DNA of 64,000 nt from Hemerocallis citrina (taxonomy: Eukaryota; Streptophyta; Magnoliopsida; Asparagales; Asphodelaceae): NCBI GenBank assembly GCA_017893485.1, contig CM030358.1:148999363-149063362 (forward strand). The letters run 5' to 3'. Numbering within the stretch: position 1 is the first letter of the stretch; every line of letters begins with the position of its first letter. This document shows, in pieces, positions 11,047 through 22,799 of this stretch. Under the pieces are notes generated by a model. The model saw only the letters and a list, made by a program, of their open reading frames with translations, had not been told where the DNA came from and made no database searches. The translations under genes were made by a program, and so were the position numbers.

Positions 11047-12549
11047 TAGGGTTGGCATTCGGGTCGAGCGGGCCGGGCCGAGCCCAAACCGTCTGGGTTA
11101 GCCCGGGTTTCGGGAGGGCTCGGGTCGGGTCGGGTCAATAACCAGTATGGACCTGGCCGGGTTGGGAAGTTGAAAACTTGACCCGGTCAACCAGCGAACC
11201 CGAACGGATTGAACCCGATTCAGACCAGGCCGGCTCACGGGTTGGTCGGAGAATTTCTTGGGTTAATTTTTTAACTCCAAATTTTTTTTTAAAAATGTAC
11301 AACAAGTATAAGAGTGAAATAAAATTGTATATATTATTCATTTCAACTTCTACAAATTCTTTACAACTTTTTACATACAAATACATGTAATAAAAACCGG
11401 AAAAAAAAATTCTTGAATTACATGTTCAAGGGGATAATCTAGAGTTCGAGATGGCCTAGAGTTACATTGAAGAAATGACATTGGACTATTGTTGCGCACA
11501 TTTACTTAACCTAAACCTAGGATCTCATCGCCCTAAATTCCCTACTCTTGTTGTTGATCTCCAGGTGAGTTACTTCCATTTGTTGAGGTGTCGACCACTT
11601 TTCCTTGAGTCATGTCATCAGCCTTCATCCAATCTTCGATGCACACGAGCATCTCCAATGAATCCGACTTCAAGCAATTCCTATAATCTGTTAAAACTCT
11701 GCCATTTGTAGAAAAACATTTTCTGAAACAATTGTAGAGACATGAGGAGTTAGTAAATTTCTAGCCATATGTGAAAGAATTGGAAAAAGAGTTTCATATT
11801 CTTTCCACCATTGTAACACTTCAATATTAGCGCTAGAACTCTCACTATCTTGTTGATTATACCAGTTTAATTCATTATGTGCATTAGTCCTAGATTTTTT
11901 AGATTGAATACAAGCAAGTAAATTAGCAGTGGCATCTTCTAATGTACTCTTATCATTACCTCTAAAAGAAGGAGAAGAAGAAGTTACTATACTAGTTTGG
12001 CGTGTTGTACTACTATATGCATAAGTTTTATCATAAAAATTGTACAAGTTATTCAATGTCAACTCAGATTTAGCTAAATACTCACCACAATCATAAGAAG
12101 ATTCTTCTTCAAGTAAAGTAATAAATATTTCAATCAAACTCCCCGTATCCGCTAACTTAATACGAAGATCCATAACAGTAGCAATACAATACAGCATAGG
12201 AGAATGATTAAAATACTTCAAATTTATAGTCAACAATATGACTAATGTAAGGGTCTGAAATTATATCTTGAAAAATTTGCATCATGGTAATTACTGAAAT
12301 AAAAATACTATTAGAAGTAGAATCATAAGATTTTGAAAATTTCACAGTTGCGGTTTTAAAAGGTTCTAAAAATCTTAACAAAGCTTCGGCAAAAAACCAT
12401 GATTGGTGAGTAATTTGAAAATTTTCTATATTTTTTGCAATACAAAAATCATTTATAACCGCTTTATATTGAGTAACAATATTTAATAAATCAAAAATAG
12501 AGTTCTATCTGTGTTTAACATCCCTACAAAATTTTCTAAAATGTACACC
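11047..12549 (-). mobile_element. hAT transposon, truncated by the gypsy element
   Basis: The left terminus is TAGGGTTGGCATTCGGGTCG, the same as at 60823, followed by GC-rich subterminal repeats of GGGCCGGG/CCCGG type. Transposase sequence on the minus strand then runs until 12549, where the gypsy LTR starts (TGTAACTCC). The last homologous bases (AAAATGTACACC) correspond to the middle of the hAT-like transposase at 62357. The remaining 5' part of the transposon is not in the window. Confidence 0.85.
11542..12549 (-). pseudogene. hAT transposase, C-terminal half
   Basis: This is the C-terminal part of a hAT (Ac-like, BED-type) transposase, which cuts and moves the element. Seen are the segment before the dimerisation region (ALLRFLEPFKTATVKFSKSY), ELNWYNQQDSE, LQWWKEYETLFPILSHMAR and LLTPHVSTIVSENVF, i.e. 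the hATC dimerisation domain (usual W-W and S-T-V-A-S-E motif). After VSENVF a frame change occurs; the other frame carries the rest (GRVLTDYRN, MLVCIEDWMKAD) down to TAG at 11542. An early in-frame stop near 12510 also occurs. The N-terminal BED finger and DDE part are lost. Confidence 0.85.
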
Positions 12550-12837
12550 TGTAACTCCTATTTCCCGTATCTGTATTTTCCTACTGTATTTCCATTCCCT
12601 GTACTCCATCCATCAATTTAAGATCTGTATTTTGTTCCAGTTCTAATAAAAAAATCATTTCATTTGTTTCAACTCAATTTTGTGTTGGTATTTATTTCAA
12701 TTGCATCATTCTTATCAGCTCTGATTTGCTGTTCTTCATGAAGAGTTGATTGCTTCACCTCATCTATTTTATTTTCCCTAATTATAATGGATTTTGACTC
12801 AATCTCCTGTTGGATCCTACTCAAACCCGCTATCCAA

Positions 12838-12992
12838 ATACCCAAAACCCCAAACCCTACTATTTAAACCCTCCTAACCCTAATTAACCCTAAACCCCCA
12901 CTACTATTTTAACCTACCCAAAACCCAAAACCCTACTATTTAAACCCTCCTAACCCTAATTAACCCTAAACCCCCACTACTGTTTTAACCTA
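12838..12992. repeat. Two ~75-bp tandem copies rich in telo-box CCCTAA
   Basis: Two near-identical copies: ACCCTACTATTTAAACCC followed by CCTAACCCTAATTAACCC and CACTACTRTTTTAACC. AACCCTAA boxes are common in plant promoters, and this lies in the LTR promoter region. Confidence 0.85.
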
Positions 12993-14884
12993 ATCTCTTT
13001 TTTCCAGCCGCCTAAAAATTTCCCACTGTTCATCGTCTTCCCCACCTCCCACCTTCCGCCTCTCCGAATCCCCTAACCACCGCCTCGACCCCACCGTCTC
13101 CTTGCCCTCATCCTTCAACCTCGCAACCACCATCCCTCTTCTCCCTCAATCCAAGCCATCGCCATTAACCATCGTCTTCCTCCTCGACCGAAACCCATCA
13201 ACCCAACTCCGTCCCTGTACTCGTCACCACCTCGTCTCCCCATAGCCGTCGTCGCCTTCATCGACAGCTTCACCCATCGCTTGGCCAACCCCGCAGCTTC
13301 GCCTCTCCATTGCTCCTTCACTTCCCTATTTTCGAACCCAAAAACAGAGCGCCTCGTCGTCCTCTATCGCCGCCGTCGCCTCACCGACTGCTCCCTAGTC
13401 GGAGTCCTCGACGTCGCCACCGTACCGCCGCCCACAGTCGGCATCGCGTCGCCAATCGCAGTCGCCACAATCGCAACTGTTGTTGATCAAGCAGAAAAGA
13501 AGGAGGGAAGGTGAAAGGGGGACTGATTTAATCCCAGCCGTCGGATCTCCTCTAGATCAGATCCAGATCTGATCATCTGCATCAGCCAGATCTGATCTCA
13601 ACCGTCGATTCTTCTTCGATCTTGATCACCGTCAAGATCCGTGCCGGGATCCATCTCTGTTATTCCTCCGTCGGATTCGTCGTCTACACCCTAAGGCAAG
13701 TATCTCATTGTACATTTTGTTTTCTAGTACAAGCTTTTCCTTGAAAATACTGCAAATAGATTGTAAATTGTGACTTTTCTTTGTTTATCGTTGATGACCT
13801 CATGTTTCGCCTTATCTATTACATGATCTAAGAGTCACAACCCTTCGTTGATACATTTGTTCACAACTAGTATAATTTTGATACATTTCATGCAAAAAGT
13901 GTCTTGTTTGGTTTCTGTCCTGTCTTGACTTGCTGTTTCGACCCCGATAAAACCAAAATCTGAACTTGAGTCCTGAACATTAAATGTAGCCCTAAGTTTC
14001 TAGTTGCCAATAACATTCAGAATTTTTGAATTCCGAGTTACGGTCTAGGAGATATCGCAGTTTTACTACTGCTATGTCGGAAATCGCAGATTCACAAAAA
14101 CTGCTGCACCACTTTGGTTTACAATTATTTTAACTATGCTACCAGTAAGTAAATGACTTGAAATTTTGCATGCTGACACTGGAAACCCTATTGAACATTC
14201 CCTAATTTTCTCAGAATTAATTAATGATGTTTCAATCCTGTTTCATATGTATAAACTCAGTTTTACAAATTCTGGCTAAACACAAATGCTGCATAGTTTG
14301 CTGTTTTGACATAAATTGCTACAACTTTTATGTGTCTTAATTATATGCGTTGGAACCGGGCAGAAGTCTAGTTTCTAGACCTTCTGACAGATCCACATTT
14401 GCTATCTTTTAGCAACGGAAATCACAGTTTTGGTGCAGCAACGTCATGCTGTCCAGATTTGGAATTCTCGTTGTTCTTGATATTTTGATTTGTTTTGACC
14501 CTCGAACATGTATCCTACCTAGCCTAGACTTATTCCATGTGCTTGCTTATGTTTACTTGACCTGTTTTGCACACTTTCATGCTTGCTTGATGATAATAAT
14601 AAATAATAAGCCGGGGTTTAAGGGAAAGACCATAGTAGTGGACAATATAGGTAAGTGTACTCGGAAGGGGGCTCGTGTTTTCCAGTACTCGGTTCATGAA
14701 CTTGTTGCATCTTGATGTATTCATGAAGCCATTAGTATTCATGAACCGTGCTTGCTTGATACTTGATACCTGAGTACACCGCCCTATAAAATCCACCACT
14801 AGGCCTAAACAAAATTGTATTGAATGTAGGAACCATGTGATAAAAAGATGGCACATGAAGTGCTACTTAGATAGTAATAACTAC

Positions 14885-15100
14885 AAGACTTGATACATGA
14901 TACTTGAACATGATTCATGCTTACTTGACATTTGATTACATGATACATGAGACTTGATACTTGAGCATAATACTTGACACTTGCTACTTGATACTTGTAC
15001 TTGAAAACTTGACACTTGAAACTTATTACTTGTTACTTGACACTTGAGACTTATTACTAGTTACTCGATACTTGTACGTGATACTTGTTACTTGATGCTT
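14885..15100. repeat. Degenerate ACTTGATA/ACTTGACA repeat
   Basis: About 20 irregular copies of ACTTGATA, ACTTGACA or TACTTG occur within ~215 bases. It lies in the R-U5 part of the LTR, and two-base differences between copies indicate age. Confidence 0.8.
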
Positions 15101-15744
15101 GATACCATTACATGTTCACTAGCCACTTATTCTACTACTAGTACTTGTTACCCAATCTTGTCACCCGAGTTGTCCTTCTTGCTAGCTAGTTTCTTGAATC
15201 CCACGACTTGTTGCGTTCCTATTATATTATGTTATACATTCTTGATTCCAAATCTTGTTCCATATTTCTTGCACTTATTTTCATACCCTTGCTTGTGCTA
15301 TTTGCGGTCCTAACTTGCACTAAGGGCGTTTATCTTGTTTTTCTATTTTTCTCCCTTTTTATATTTATATATACAGACTTTAACGACGAGTTGCCTGCTG
15401 GAATTGATGAGCATACTTTCTAGGCTTCGCTTGGAGAAAGGACTTGCTTAAAATATTTTGTTTTCTTTGAGTTATTTATTTCTTTGCTACTTAAATCTTG
15501 TAACGGGCTTATAATCCTGAGCTTTATCTTTTGATCTAGATTTGAAAACTATTTGGGATATTATTATTTTGTTTCAATTATTTTCTGTTGATTAATAAAT
15601 TATTCATGCATGCGTGGTTGTGTACATTTTGTTATATTCTTGTTATGATGCTGGGTCGATCCTACAGCTCATGAATGATGAAAATCATTCGTTGGGCTTT
15701 GTCATGTGCTCGTATTCCGTGTTTTTGGGAAGCGGGGCGTGACA

Positions 15745-17810
15745 AAACCCCTAAGTTGAAGAACAGATTGACGGCAGCGCCTGTGTTGACTATTCTCGAT
15801 GGTTCAGGCGGATTTGTAATTCACTGTGATGCTTTTGGTAAAGGTCTCAGAGCAGTTTTGATATAGAAGGGCCGAGTCGTTGCATATGCATTAAGGCAGT
15901 TGAGGCCGTATGAGAAGAACTATCCGACTCATGACTTGGAGTTAGCGGCAGTGATTTATGCTTTGAAGCTGTGGAGATATTATTTGCTTGGGGACCGAGT
16001 GGAGATCTTTACAGACCACAAAAGTCTCAAGTACGTCTTCATCCAGAAGGAGTTAAACATGAGGCAAAGGCATTGGTTGGAACTTGTGGCCGATTATGAC
16101 ATCAGTTTGCAATACCATCCTAGTAAAGTAAACTTGGTGCCAGATGCTTTGAGCAGGAGACCGGCAGTTATGTTCTTGACTCAGCAGAGGGGTCTGATTG
16201 AGCAGATGAGGAGGTTGGAGTTGGAGGTTTTGTTGCCGATTTCTGATCAGAGTTGTCTTGTGCTTCAGCTGCAGTCGTCTCTTATTGAGCAGATTAAAGA
16301 GGCGCAAGCTGGTGATGCGCAGTTGTAGAGTTTTCGAGCTGAGGTTGAGTCTGGGTCCAGGACGGACATGGTTGTTCATGCTGATGGATCGCTTCGTTTT
16401 GGGTCCAGATTATGTGTCCCGAAGGGTGAAGTTCGTTAGAGGTTGCTTGAAGAAGTGCACCAGTCTTCGTATTCTATCCATCCTGGCGGTACTAAGATGT
16501 ATCGGGATTTGAAGCTTCATTTCTGGTGGCATGGAATGAAGGGAGCTGTAGCTCGGTTCGTTGCTCGGTGTTTGATCTGGCAGCAGGTTAAGACAGAGCA
16601 TCAGAGAACCGCTAGACTTCTTCAACCGCTTTCTATTCCAGAGTGGAAGTGGGAACATATCACTATGGAGTTTGTAACTGCTTTGCCAAAGAGTCCTAAG
16701 GGTCATAATGCCATTTGGGTGATTGTCGACCGTTTGACGAAGAGTGCTCACTTCATTCCTTTTCGTGTCGATCAGTCTACTGAGAGCCTAGCTGAGAGGT
16801 ACATGCAAGAGATTGTCAGACTTCATGGGGTTCCAGTCAGTATTGTATCCGATAGGGATACAAAATTCAGATCTCAGTTCTCGGAGAGTCTTCAGGCCAG
16901 TTTGGGGAGTAAATTAAAGTATAGTACAACTTTTCATCCCCAGACTGATGGACAGTCAGAGTGGACTATTCAGATTCTTGAGGACATGTTGAGGTCCTGT
17001 ATGCTTCAGTTTGGTGGATCTTGGGAGGACCATTTGCATCTCGTAGAGTTCTCGTACAATAACAGCTTTCAAGCCAGTATTAAAGCTGCTTCGTTTGAGG
17101 CACTCTATGGGCGAAAGTGCAGATCGCCAATGTGCTAGGATGACATTGGTGAGAGGAAGTTGTTGGGTCCAGAGTTGATCACCAGGACAGTTGATGCTGT
17201 GGTTCAGATCAGGAAGCACTTGCAGGAAGCTCAGGATCGGCAGAGGCGGTGGGCTAATGTCCATCGTAGGGCTTTGGAGTTTGGTGTTGGTGACCATGTT
17301 TTTCTTAAGGTATCGATGTGGCGCGGTGTCATTCGGTTCGGTGGAGGGGGAAAGCTTAGCCCTAGGTTTATTGGACCGTTTGAGATTTTGGAGCGAGTAG
17401 GCAAGGTGGCCTATCGTCTTGCAATGCCGCCAGTGTTATCAGGAGTGTACGATGTTTTTCATATCTCACAACTCAGGAGATATATCCGCGATGAAAGCCA
17501 CGTGATCGACTATTCTGAGTTGACCGTTCGGCCGAATTTGACTTGTGAGATTCCGCCAGTTGCTATTGTGGATCGGTGGGAGAAAGTGCTTAAGAACAAG
17601 GTCATCAAGTTGGTTCGTGTTGCTTGGAATCCTCACTCGCCTGGTGAGTCGACTTGGGAGCTGGAGGAGGAAATTCAGCAGAAGTTTCCTCGATTGTTTG
17701 AGTTGTTTTGTTTTGTTTTGTTTTGTTTTGGTTGTTTTGGGGTTACCCTATGTATCTTCTTTTTGAATTTCGAGGACGAAATTCTTTTTGTTAGGTGGGT
17801 AGGATTGTAA
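15745..17810 (+). pseudogene. Gypsy pol remnant: RNase H, integrase, chromodomain
   Basis: One frame carries the end of a Tekay polyprotein. RNase H: acidic residues in [18 protein letters not shown] and IFTDHKSL, ending LVPDALSRR. Integrase: HHCC finger (SYSIHPGGTKMYRD, then CLIWQQ where the second cysteine is tryptophan) and a DDE core (VDRLTKSAHF, VSDRDTKF, QTDGQSEWTIQILEDM). It ends with GPFEILERVG..AYRLAMPP and a chromodomain-like tail (VDRWEKVL...STWELEEEIQQKFP). Four in-frame stops (near 15864, 16326, 16436 and 17136) make it non-functional. Gag, protease and RT are absent; the frame starts directly after the LTR end. The chromodomain would target integration to marked chromatin in live relatives. 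Confidence 0.93.
17785..17805 (+). other. Polypurine tract of the gypsy element
   Basis: The stretch TTAGGTGGGTAGGAT stands directly before the 3' LTR (TGTAACCCC at 17806) and after the usual GAATTTCGAGGACGAAATTC motif of this lineage. It primes plus-strand DNA synthesis in active elements. Confidence 0.7.
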
Positions 17811-18955
17811 CCCCTGTTTTTTCGTATTTTTCGTATTTTTGATGTATTTTCCTTCTTTCTTGGATTTTGTACTCTCTTGTATTTTCCTGGACCGTATATT
17901 GGGGTTGTTTTCAATATATATAATCATTTTGGCTCATTCTTGATCTTTTGTGATTTATTTTCGGTTCCTTGATTGTTCTTGATCATTGTTGTTATTTTTT
18001 TTCGTTCTTCATTTGTGTCCCGTTCTCATTATTTTGCTCTTGGTGCTTGTGATGATCATGGTTGCTCACCCTATTTCCAATCTTATTGTTTGAACCCTAT
18101 TTGACTACCAAAGCCAGATTTAAATCTACAATCCTAATTGATATCCTATACAATTTGTATCCTATTTGGAGCCCAATTAAACGAATCCTATTACTACTCC
18201 TAATCAACCCAATTACCCATTAACCCAACTCATATACTAAACCCTAACTCTCCTCATATATATATACCTCTCTTTCTCCCTAAACCCTAATCCTAACCCT
18301 AGCCTCCACCGCATACCCCGGCCGCCCCTCCTTGTTCCCTTGCGCCACCCCGCACCGCAACTCGACGCCCAGCCCAGGCCGGGCACCCCCTCCTCGACCT
18401 GCATCTTGTTCGGCCTCATCCCCCCAATCCCGATTTCCCCTCTTGGCCATCCCGACCACCACCACCATATAATCCCTTGCTCTCTCTATCATTCTCTCTC
18501 CGGCACCGATCTACCCCGTGACCGCAAGCCCCATCATCGCCATCTCTCTCTTGCTCATCTCTCTTTTGTGGGGTGTGTTCGTGTGGAGATTTTGCACGAG
18601 TTTGCTTGGATTCATTCGTTCGTGGATTTTCGTTCGTGGGTTTTACTCGTTGTCGGGATCCGTTCCCGTTATTCTTGATTTTCATCGTTCTTCGTCTTCG
18701 GTTAAGGCAAGTAACTTGTACTCAAATTCCTTTGTATGATACAAGTCAAAAATACCACCTATAATGTAGTTGGGTTCTAGAGACGACTCTTGTGTGTTAT
18801 TCTTGTTGAGTTTTGTGTCTATAGTGCTATTTGACCATAGTTGACTCACGACACAAATTCGACATGAAACAACTAGGTTTTCGCCCGTTCTTGACTTGAT
18901 CGTGTATGTGAACTATTTGTGAGAATTTGACTATACTGAGGTCCGTTCCGGGGAT
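17806..18955 (+). repeat. 3' LTR of the Tekay-type element, truncated
   Basis: It begins TGTAACCCCTG and follows the order of the 5' LTR: ATATATATACC box near 18260, AACCCTAAC, GC-rich leader, GGGATCC, TTAAG|GCAAGTA at about 18702. After about 1150 of an expected ~3200 bases it breaks at a mosaic junction with a reverse-strand LTR. Confidence 0.8.
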
Positions 18956-19250
18956 CATGAAACAACTAGGTTTTCACCCGTTCCGGGGATTATCTCACAC
19001 CGCAGATCATACTGAGGTCCATAACCCATGTTTGCACTCATTTCATCATATCACCATCTAGTGTCTGTCCTTATCTTATTAAGTTAATTAATTAATTATG
19101 AATGTCTTAGAGTTTGTGTACCCTGCCGAACTTTACTCAACTGATCAATAACAAAGCCACAACTGGCCAAACCACAAAATCTCAACTGCCGGTGTACTAG
19201 GGTCCCGCTCACTCTTTAGAGACTCACGACTCAACCATCAACACCAAATC

Positions 19251-22200
19251 TGTAACGCCCCGGATCCCCATTACCAGACATTCGTGACGCAAACAAAATC
19301 TTTGCCTTCAAATGTATCTCAACACAGTAATAGCACAAAAATTTAAATACTTTTTATTGTCAAATAAAGTCATTACATCATTGATTACTACCAATATCTT
19401 GTTCTTGAACAAGAATACAGATTACATTAACTCATTACATCTTATTACAAAATATTTACCAACTCCTCTTGAAAAGCTATCAGCTGTCTCCAGGAATGGT
19501 AATCGACGGATCACCGCCGAAGCTCCGCTGAGTGGTCAATCTGCTTCCCCGGGACTTGCTCCTCGGCTTGGGTCTTCTGCTGCGTGACTCTGATATTTCT
19601 GTACCTACTCGAAAGGTAGGACCGGTACCTAAAAGGTGGGGAACTTCAGTAATTCTACAGACGGAATGCTGATAAGAAACAACGATCTCCAAACTGGCAA
19701 CCACAAACCATCTTGAATGGAAAAAAGAAACATGTATCCTAATTTCCTAGTGTTCGTGTATGCCATGATCTAACAACTAAATGCACCAGTCACATGCCTA
19801 CTTCTAATGCAAGCAAGACTTGGAGACTATGGATCCGCATGCATCTCATACTACATACGTTCCAGAATCAAGCATGACCTACTTTAATGCATACAACAAA
19901 GAATGCACATGATGCACCTACTCTAATGCAATTCATTTGGGAATGTTTGCATCTCATACTACATACTTTCCCAAAATCAACTTAAATAGAAATGTATGCA
20001 TCCCATACTGCATACTTCTCAAAGAGTTCGCCTATCCTGATTGTAGGGTTCAATCCCTCGCCATGCATCCTACCCTTGTACTCATCCTGTTCCTAATAGA
20101 TTTCCGTGTCTGGGGAGGTTGCAGTCTTTCGGTCTAGTCCCGTACTGCAGTCCCTAAAAATGATGGCCATGTTTTCCACTTAGTACCCACGCACAGACCT
20201 CACTCAAAAAGTCGTGTTAAACCTTCCGGTACAAACCATGTACCCAATGACGTCAATGTTTTCACATATAAACAAAACCCACGCGCATAGGAACATGACA
20301 GCCTCGAGGGTCTAATCCCCCTATCTGACAGGAGTTCCTTCCGTTCCTTACCCCGGCTCTTTGAGAATTAACAGATCGAGATACGAGACTGCGAACTCAA
20401 ACCTGAGAACCAAATCTGTATCCCTATGACAGGAAAAGTACAACACCCGACTATGGTCTGCTAGTACTAATGCAATGTACACTACCCCTAATACATCACT
20501 CTAAACCAAGACTCACTCTAACCATTTAGGTAAAGATTGCTTCCAACCTCTGCCCATCGACCACTGGCCCCGGCGACACAAGTACAGCTTGCCACTTCTC
20601 CTAGCTTCGAATTGTCCCTCACCATGGCCCGCGTTCATCCTTAACCGGCATGAATACAACTCGACGGCACCACTTGGACGTCCAACGCCTCGGCGGAAGT
20701 TCACATCTAGGGTCGATAGCCATAGGGTATCACCCTACCCCTGTGACTAACTCGAGTCACAACAATCCTCCACAGAAGTCACACCAACAAGACCAGCAAA
20801 TAGACACCATTCCTCCGCAACAACGAGACTTCAACTCTTAGGTACAAAAAGGGAAAAGTGTCTACCAACACTTAGTCAAAAACCATGACTAAACAACTAA
20901 TGGTGTTCTGCCAGAAACTTAGAAAGATCATAACTCCCACAATACAACTCAAATTTGGGTGTTCAAGACCAATTTGGAAAGGTAAAGACCTAGGCTATAA
21001 CTTTTTAGTTGATCATCACCTCAGATTCAGTCATCTAAATCCTCAAATTAGCCTCACAAGCCTCAGCCTGTGTACTTCTTGTACACTGACTGCACCTTAC
21101 CGATAGCATAAAACTTCACCTGCTCATCGGAATGATACCAATCCATGTTCTGTAGAAAGATGTGAATGTCCTCTACAACTTTCTAGTTGGTCACCAATCC
21201 AAATTATATCATTTGATCCCCCTAAAACAGACTTTACTCTCAGGTGTACAGAACCATACACAAGGCTATACTCAAACAGAGCCTTCAGCTCAGAATCTGG
21301 TTTCTGTCCAATCTTACAAAAACATATTTAATAATCTTCTCACAGAAATTTCTTCAAATAAGGCTTGTTGGAAAGCTCTAGATTTCTACTAAAATTTCCT
21401 AATATAACACTTTCTCAAAATCTTATCTTACAGAGCCTCAAAAGCACCATCTTATCAAAGTGTCATTTTGACTGAGTTATGCACATTACATGCTAAAATA
21501 TCCATCATAAATCACATACTGATCAAATGGTTACCAAATTTGCATTACAGAAACTAGACATCATCATGAGTAACATGAAAAAAAAAATTATATCCAAATT
21601 CCAAGTGATCAATGAGATCTCTCTGGTATAAACATGCATAAAAATCCTGCTGTTCTTCAGTTGCAGTCTTGACTACTGTTGATTGATTAATTTTGAACAT
21701 GCATGAAACTTCATCCAAATAATTTCATTAATTTTACGTAGAGTCTAGATGCATACAAGAAATCATGGTAAAAATTTCGGGCATAGATCACAAGCCAATT
21801 AATTATAAGAATTCCCACAAGCTCAGTTATCACAATAGACAGATCATGTTCCTGCCTTACGGCTCAGTCCTCAAAATGGATTTTATTAAAATACCAAAAA
21901 TCATTAGAAAATTCCGAAATAAATCACGCATCTTCTAGACATATATGGGATCATCCTGTATAAATTTCATCATCAAAATCCAAGTAGTTTGTTCTCTGGA
22001 AATTCGGAACTAAGTCATGCAGATCTTGGTTTTCTGTTTTAGTTTCAGATTCTAACAATCAACTCTTAAACAACCATTCTCATACTGCTATACTCATTGC
22101 ATGCAAGTAATTAAACAAAAATGAACAAGAACAAGTTCAGAGAACTCCCCACCCTTAGTTGGCTTGAGAAGATGTGGTTTGCCTTGAGTTTGCTCCTCCA

Positions 22201-22717
22201 AAATCCTACTCCAAGCTTGAGAACTTCTCCTTCTTTCTTGCTCCTTTCACTCTCTCCTTTCTTTCTTTTTCTTTTTCTGAACTTCCAGAACTCAAGAGGT
22301 GGGAAAGGAGGGATTTTAATCAAGAGAGGAGTGAAGGAAAGAGGGGGGTAGGCCGGCCCAAGTAGGGTAGGAGGTAGGGTGAGGTGGCAAGGTGGTTTTT
22401 GCCAAAAACCATGGTCTAACCCATTGTTTTGAGACAAGACTTGGGCTGAATTTCTTTGATCTTGATCAAGCTTTAAATGAGAGATGAGATGTTAGATTTG
22501 AGTGCATGCAAAGAATATCCATTTTAGTATCATACTATTATATATTTGCATACGCACCGCACTCAAAACTAGTATATGTACTAGTATCGGTCCTTCTCAT
22601 TCTCACGTATCATCAAGAACGCAACCACCCAGATGAACCCCCCCGCAAACATAAATGCACTCCATCATTTATACATATAATCATAACAACCACTGCAATA
22701 TATACATACATACGGAC

Positions 22718-22775
<58 letters not shown>

Positions 22776-22799
22776 CAGTATATTATCCGGGGTATTACA
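19251..22799 (-). mobile_element. Nested gypsy-type solo LTR (3.5 kb)
   Basis: It begins TGTAACGCCCCGG and ends CCGGGGTATTACA, a 13-bp inverted repeat with two mismatches. Flanks are AAATC (left) and AAAAC (right), an imperfect 5-bp target duplication. Orientation is inferred as minus from likeness to the LTR at 54498-56909 and to the 15.7-kb LTR end. The interior has no convincing ORF. A (CA)n tract lies near its right end, and a run of ATG-containing ORFs in 19.3-22.5 kb is not supported by family likeness. Confidence 0.75.
22718..22771. repeat. (CA)n microsatellite
   Basis: About 26 AC dinucleotides near the end of the nested LTR, inside its start when read on the minus strand. Confidence 0.95.

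Larger units (their letters stand above)
12550..15744 (+). repeat. 5' LTR of the Tekay-type element (3.2 kb)
   Basis: It starts TGTAACTCC and ends GGGGCGTGACA (TG...CA). It holds a telo-box-rich tandem repeat (12838-12992), a GC-rich untranslated region (13000-13680), a GC-donor-like site TAAG|GCAAGTA at about 13691, and a minisatellite-like stretch of ACTTGATA motifs (14885-15100). Its length is in the upper range for this lineage. Confidence 0.8.
12550..18955 (+). mobile_element. Ty3/gypsy retrotransposon of the Tekay type, internally deleted
   Basis: Order: 5' LTR (12550-15744), a pol remnant that starts at the RT/RNase H boundary, integrase, chromodomain, polypurine tract, and a truncated 3' LTR. 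The 5-bp ACACC before 12550 would be one target duplication, but the right copy is lost with the end of the 3' LTR. The primer-binding site, gag, protease and RT are missing. The two LTRs share landmarks (start TGTAACYCC, AACCCTAA, GGGATCC, TAAGGCAAGTA) but are clearly diverged, which suggests an old insertion or a recombinant. Confidence 0.88.

Noticed and set aside
18237..18685. GC-rich open frames on both strands
   Set aside because: They lie in the GC-rich leader part of the gypsy LTR, and the corresponding region of the 5' LTR does not keep the frames.
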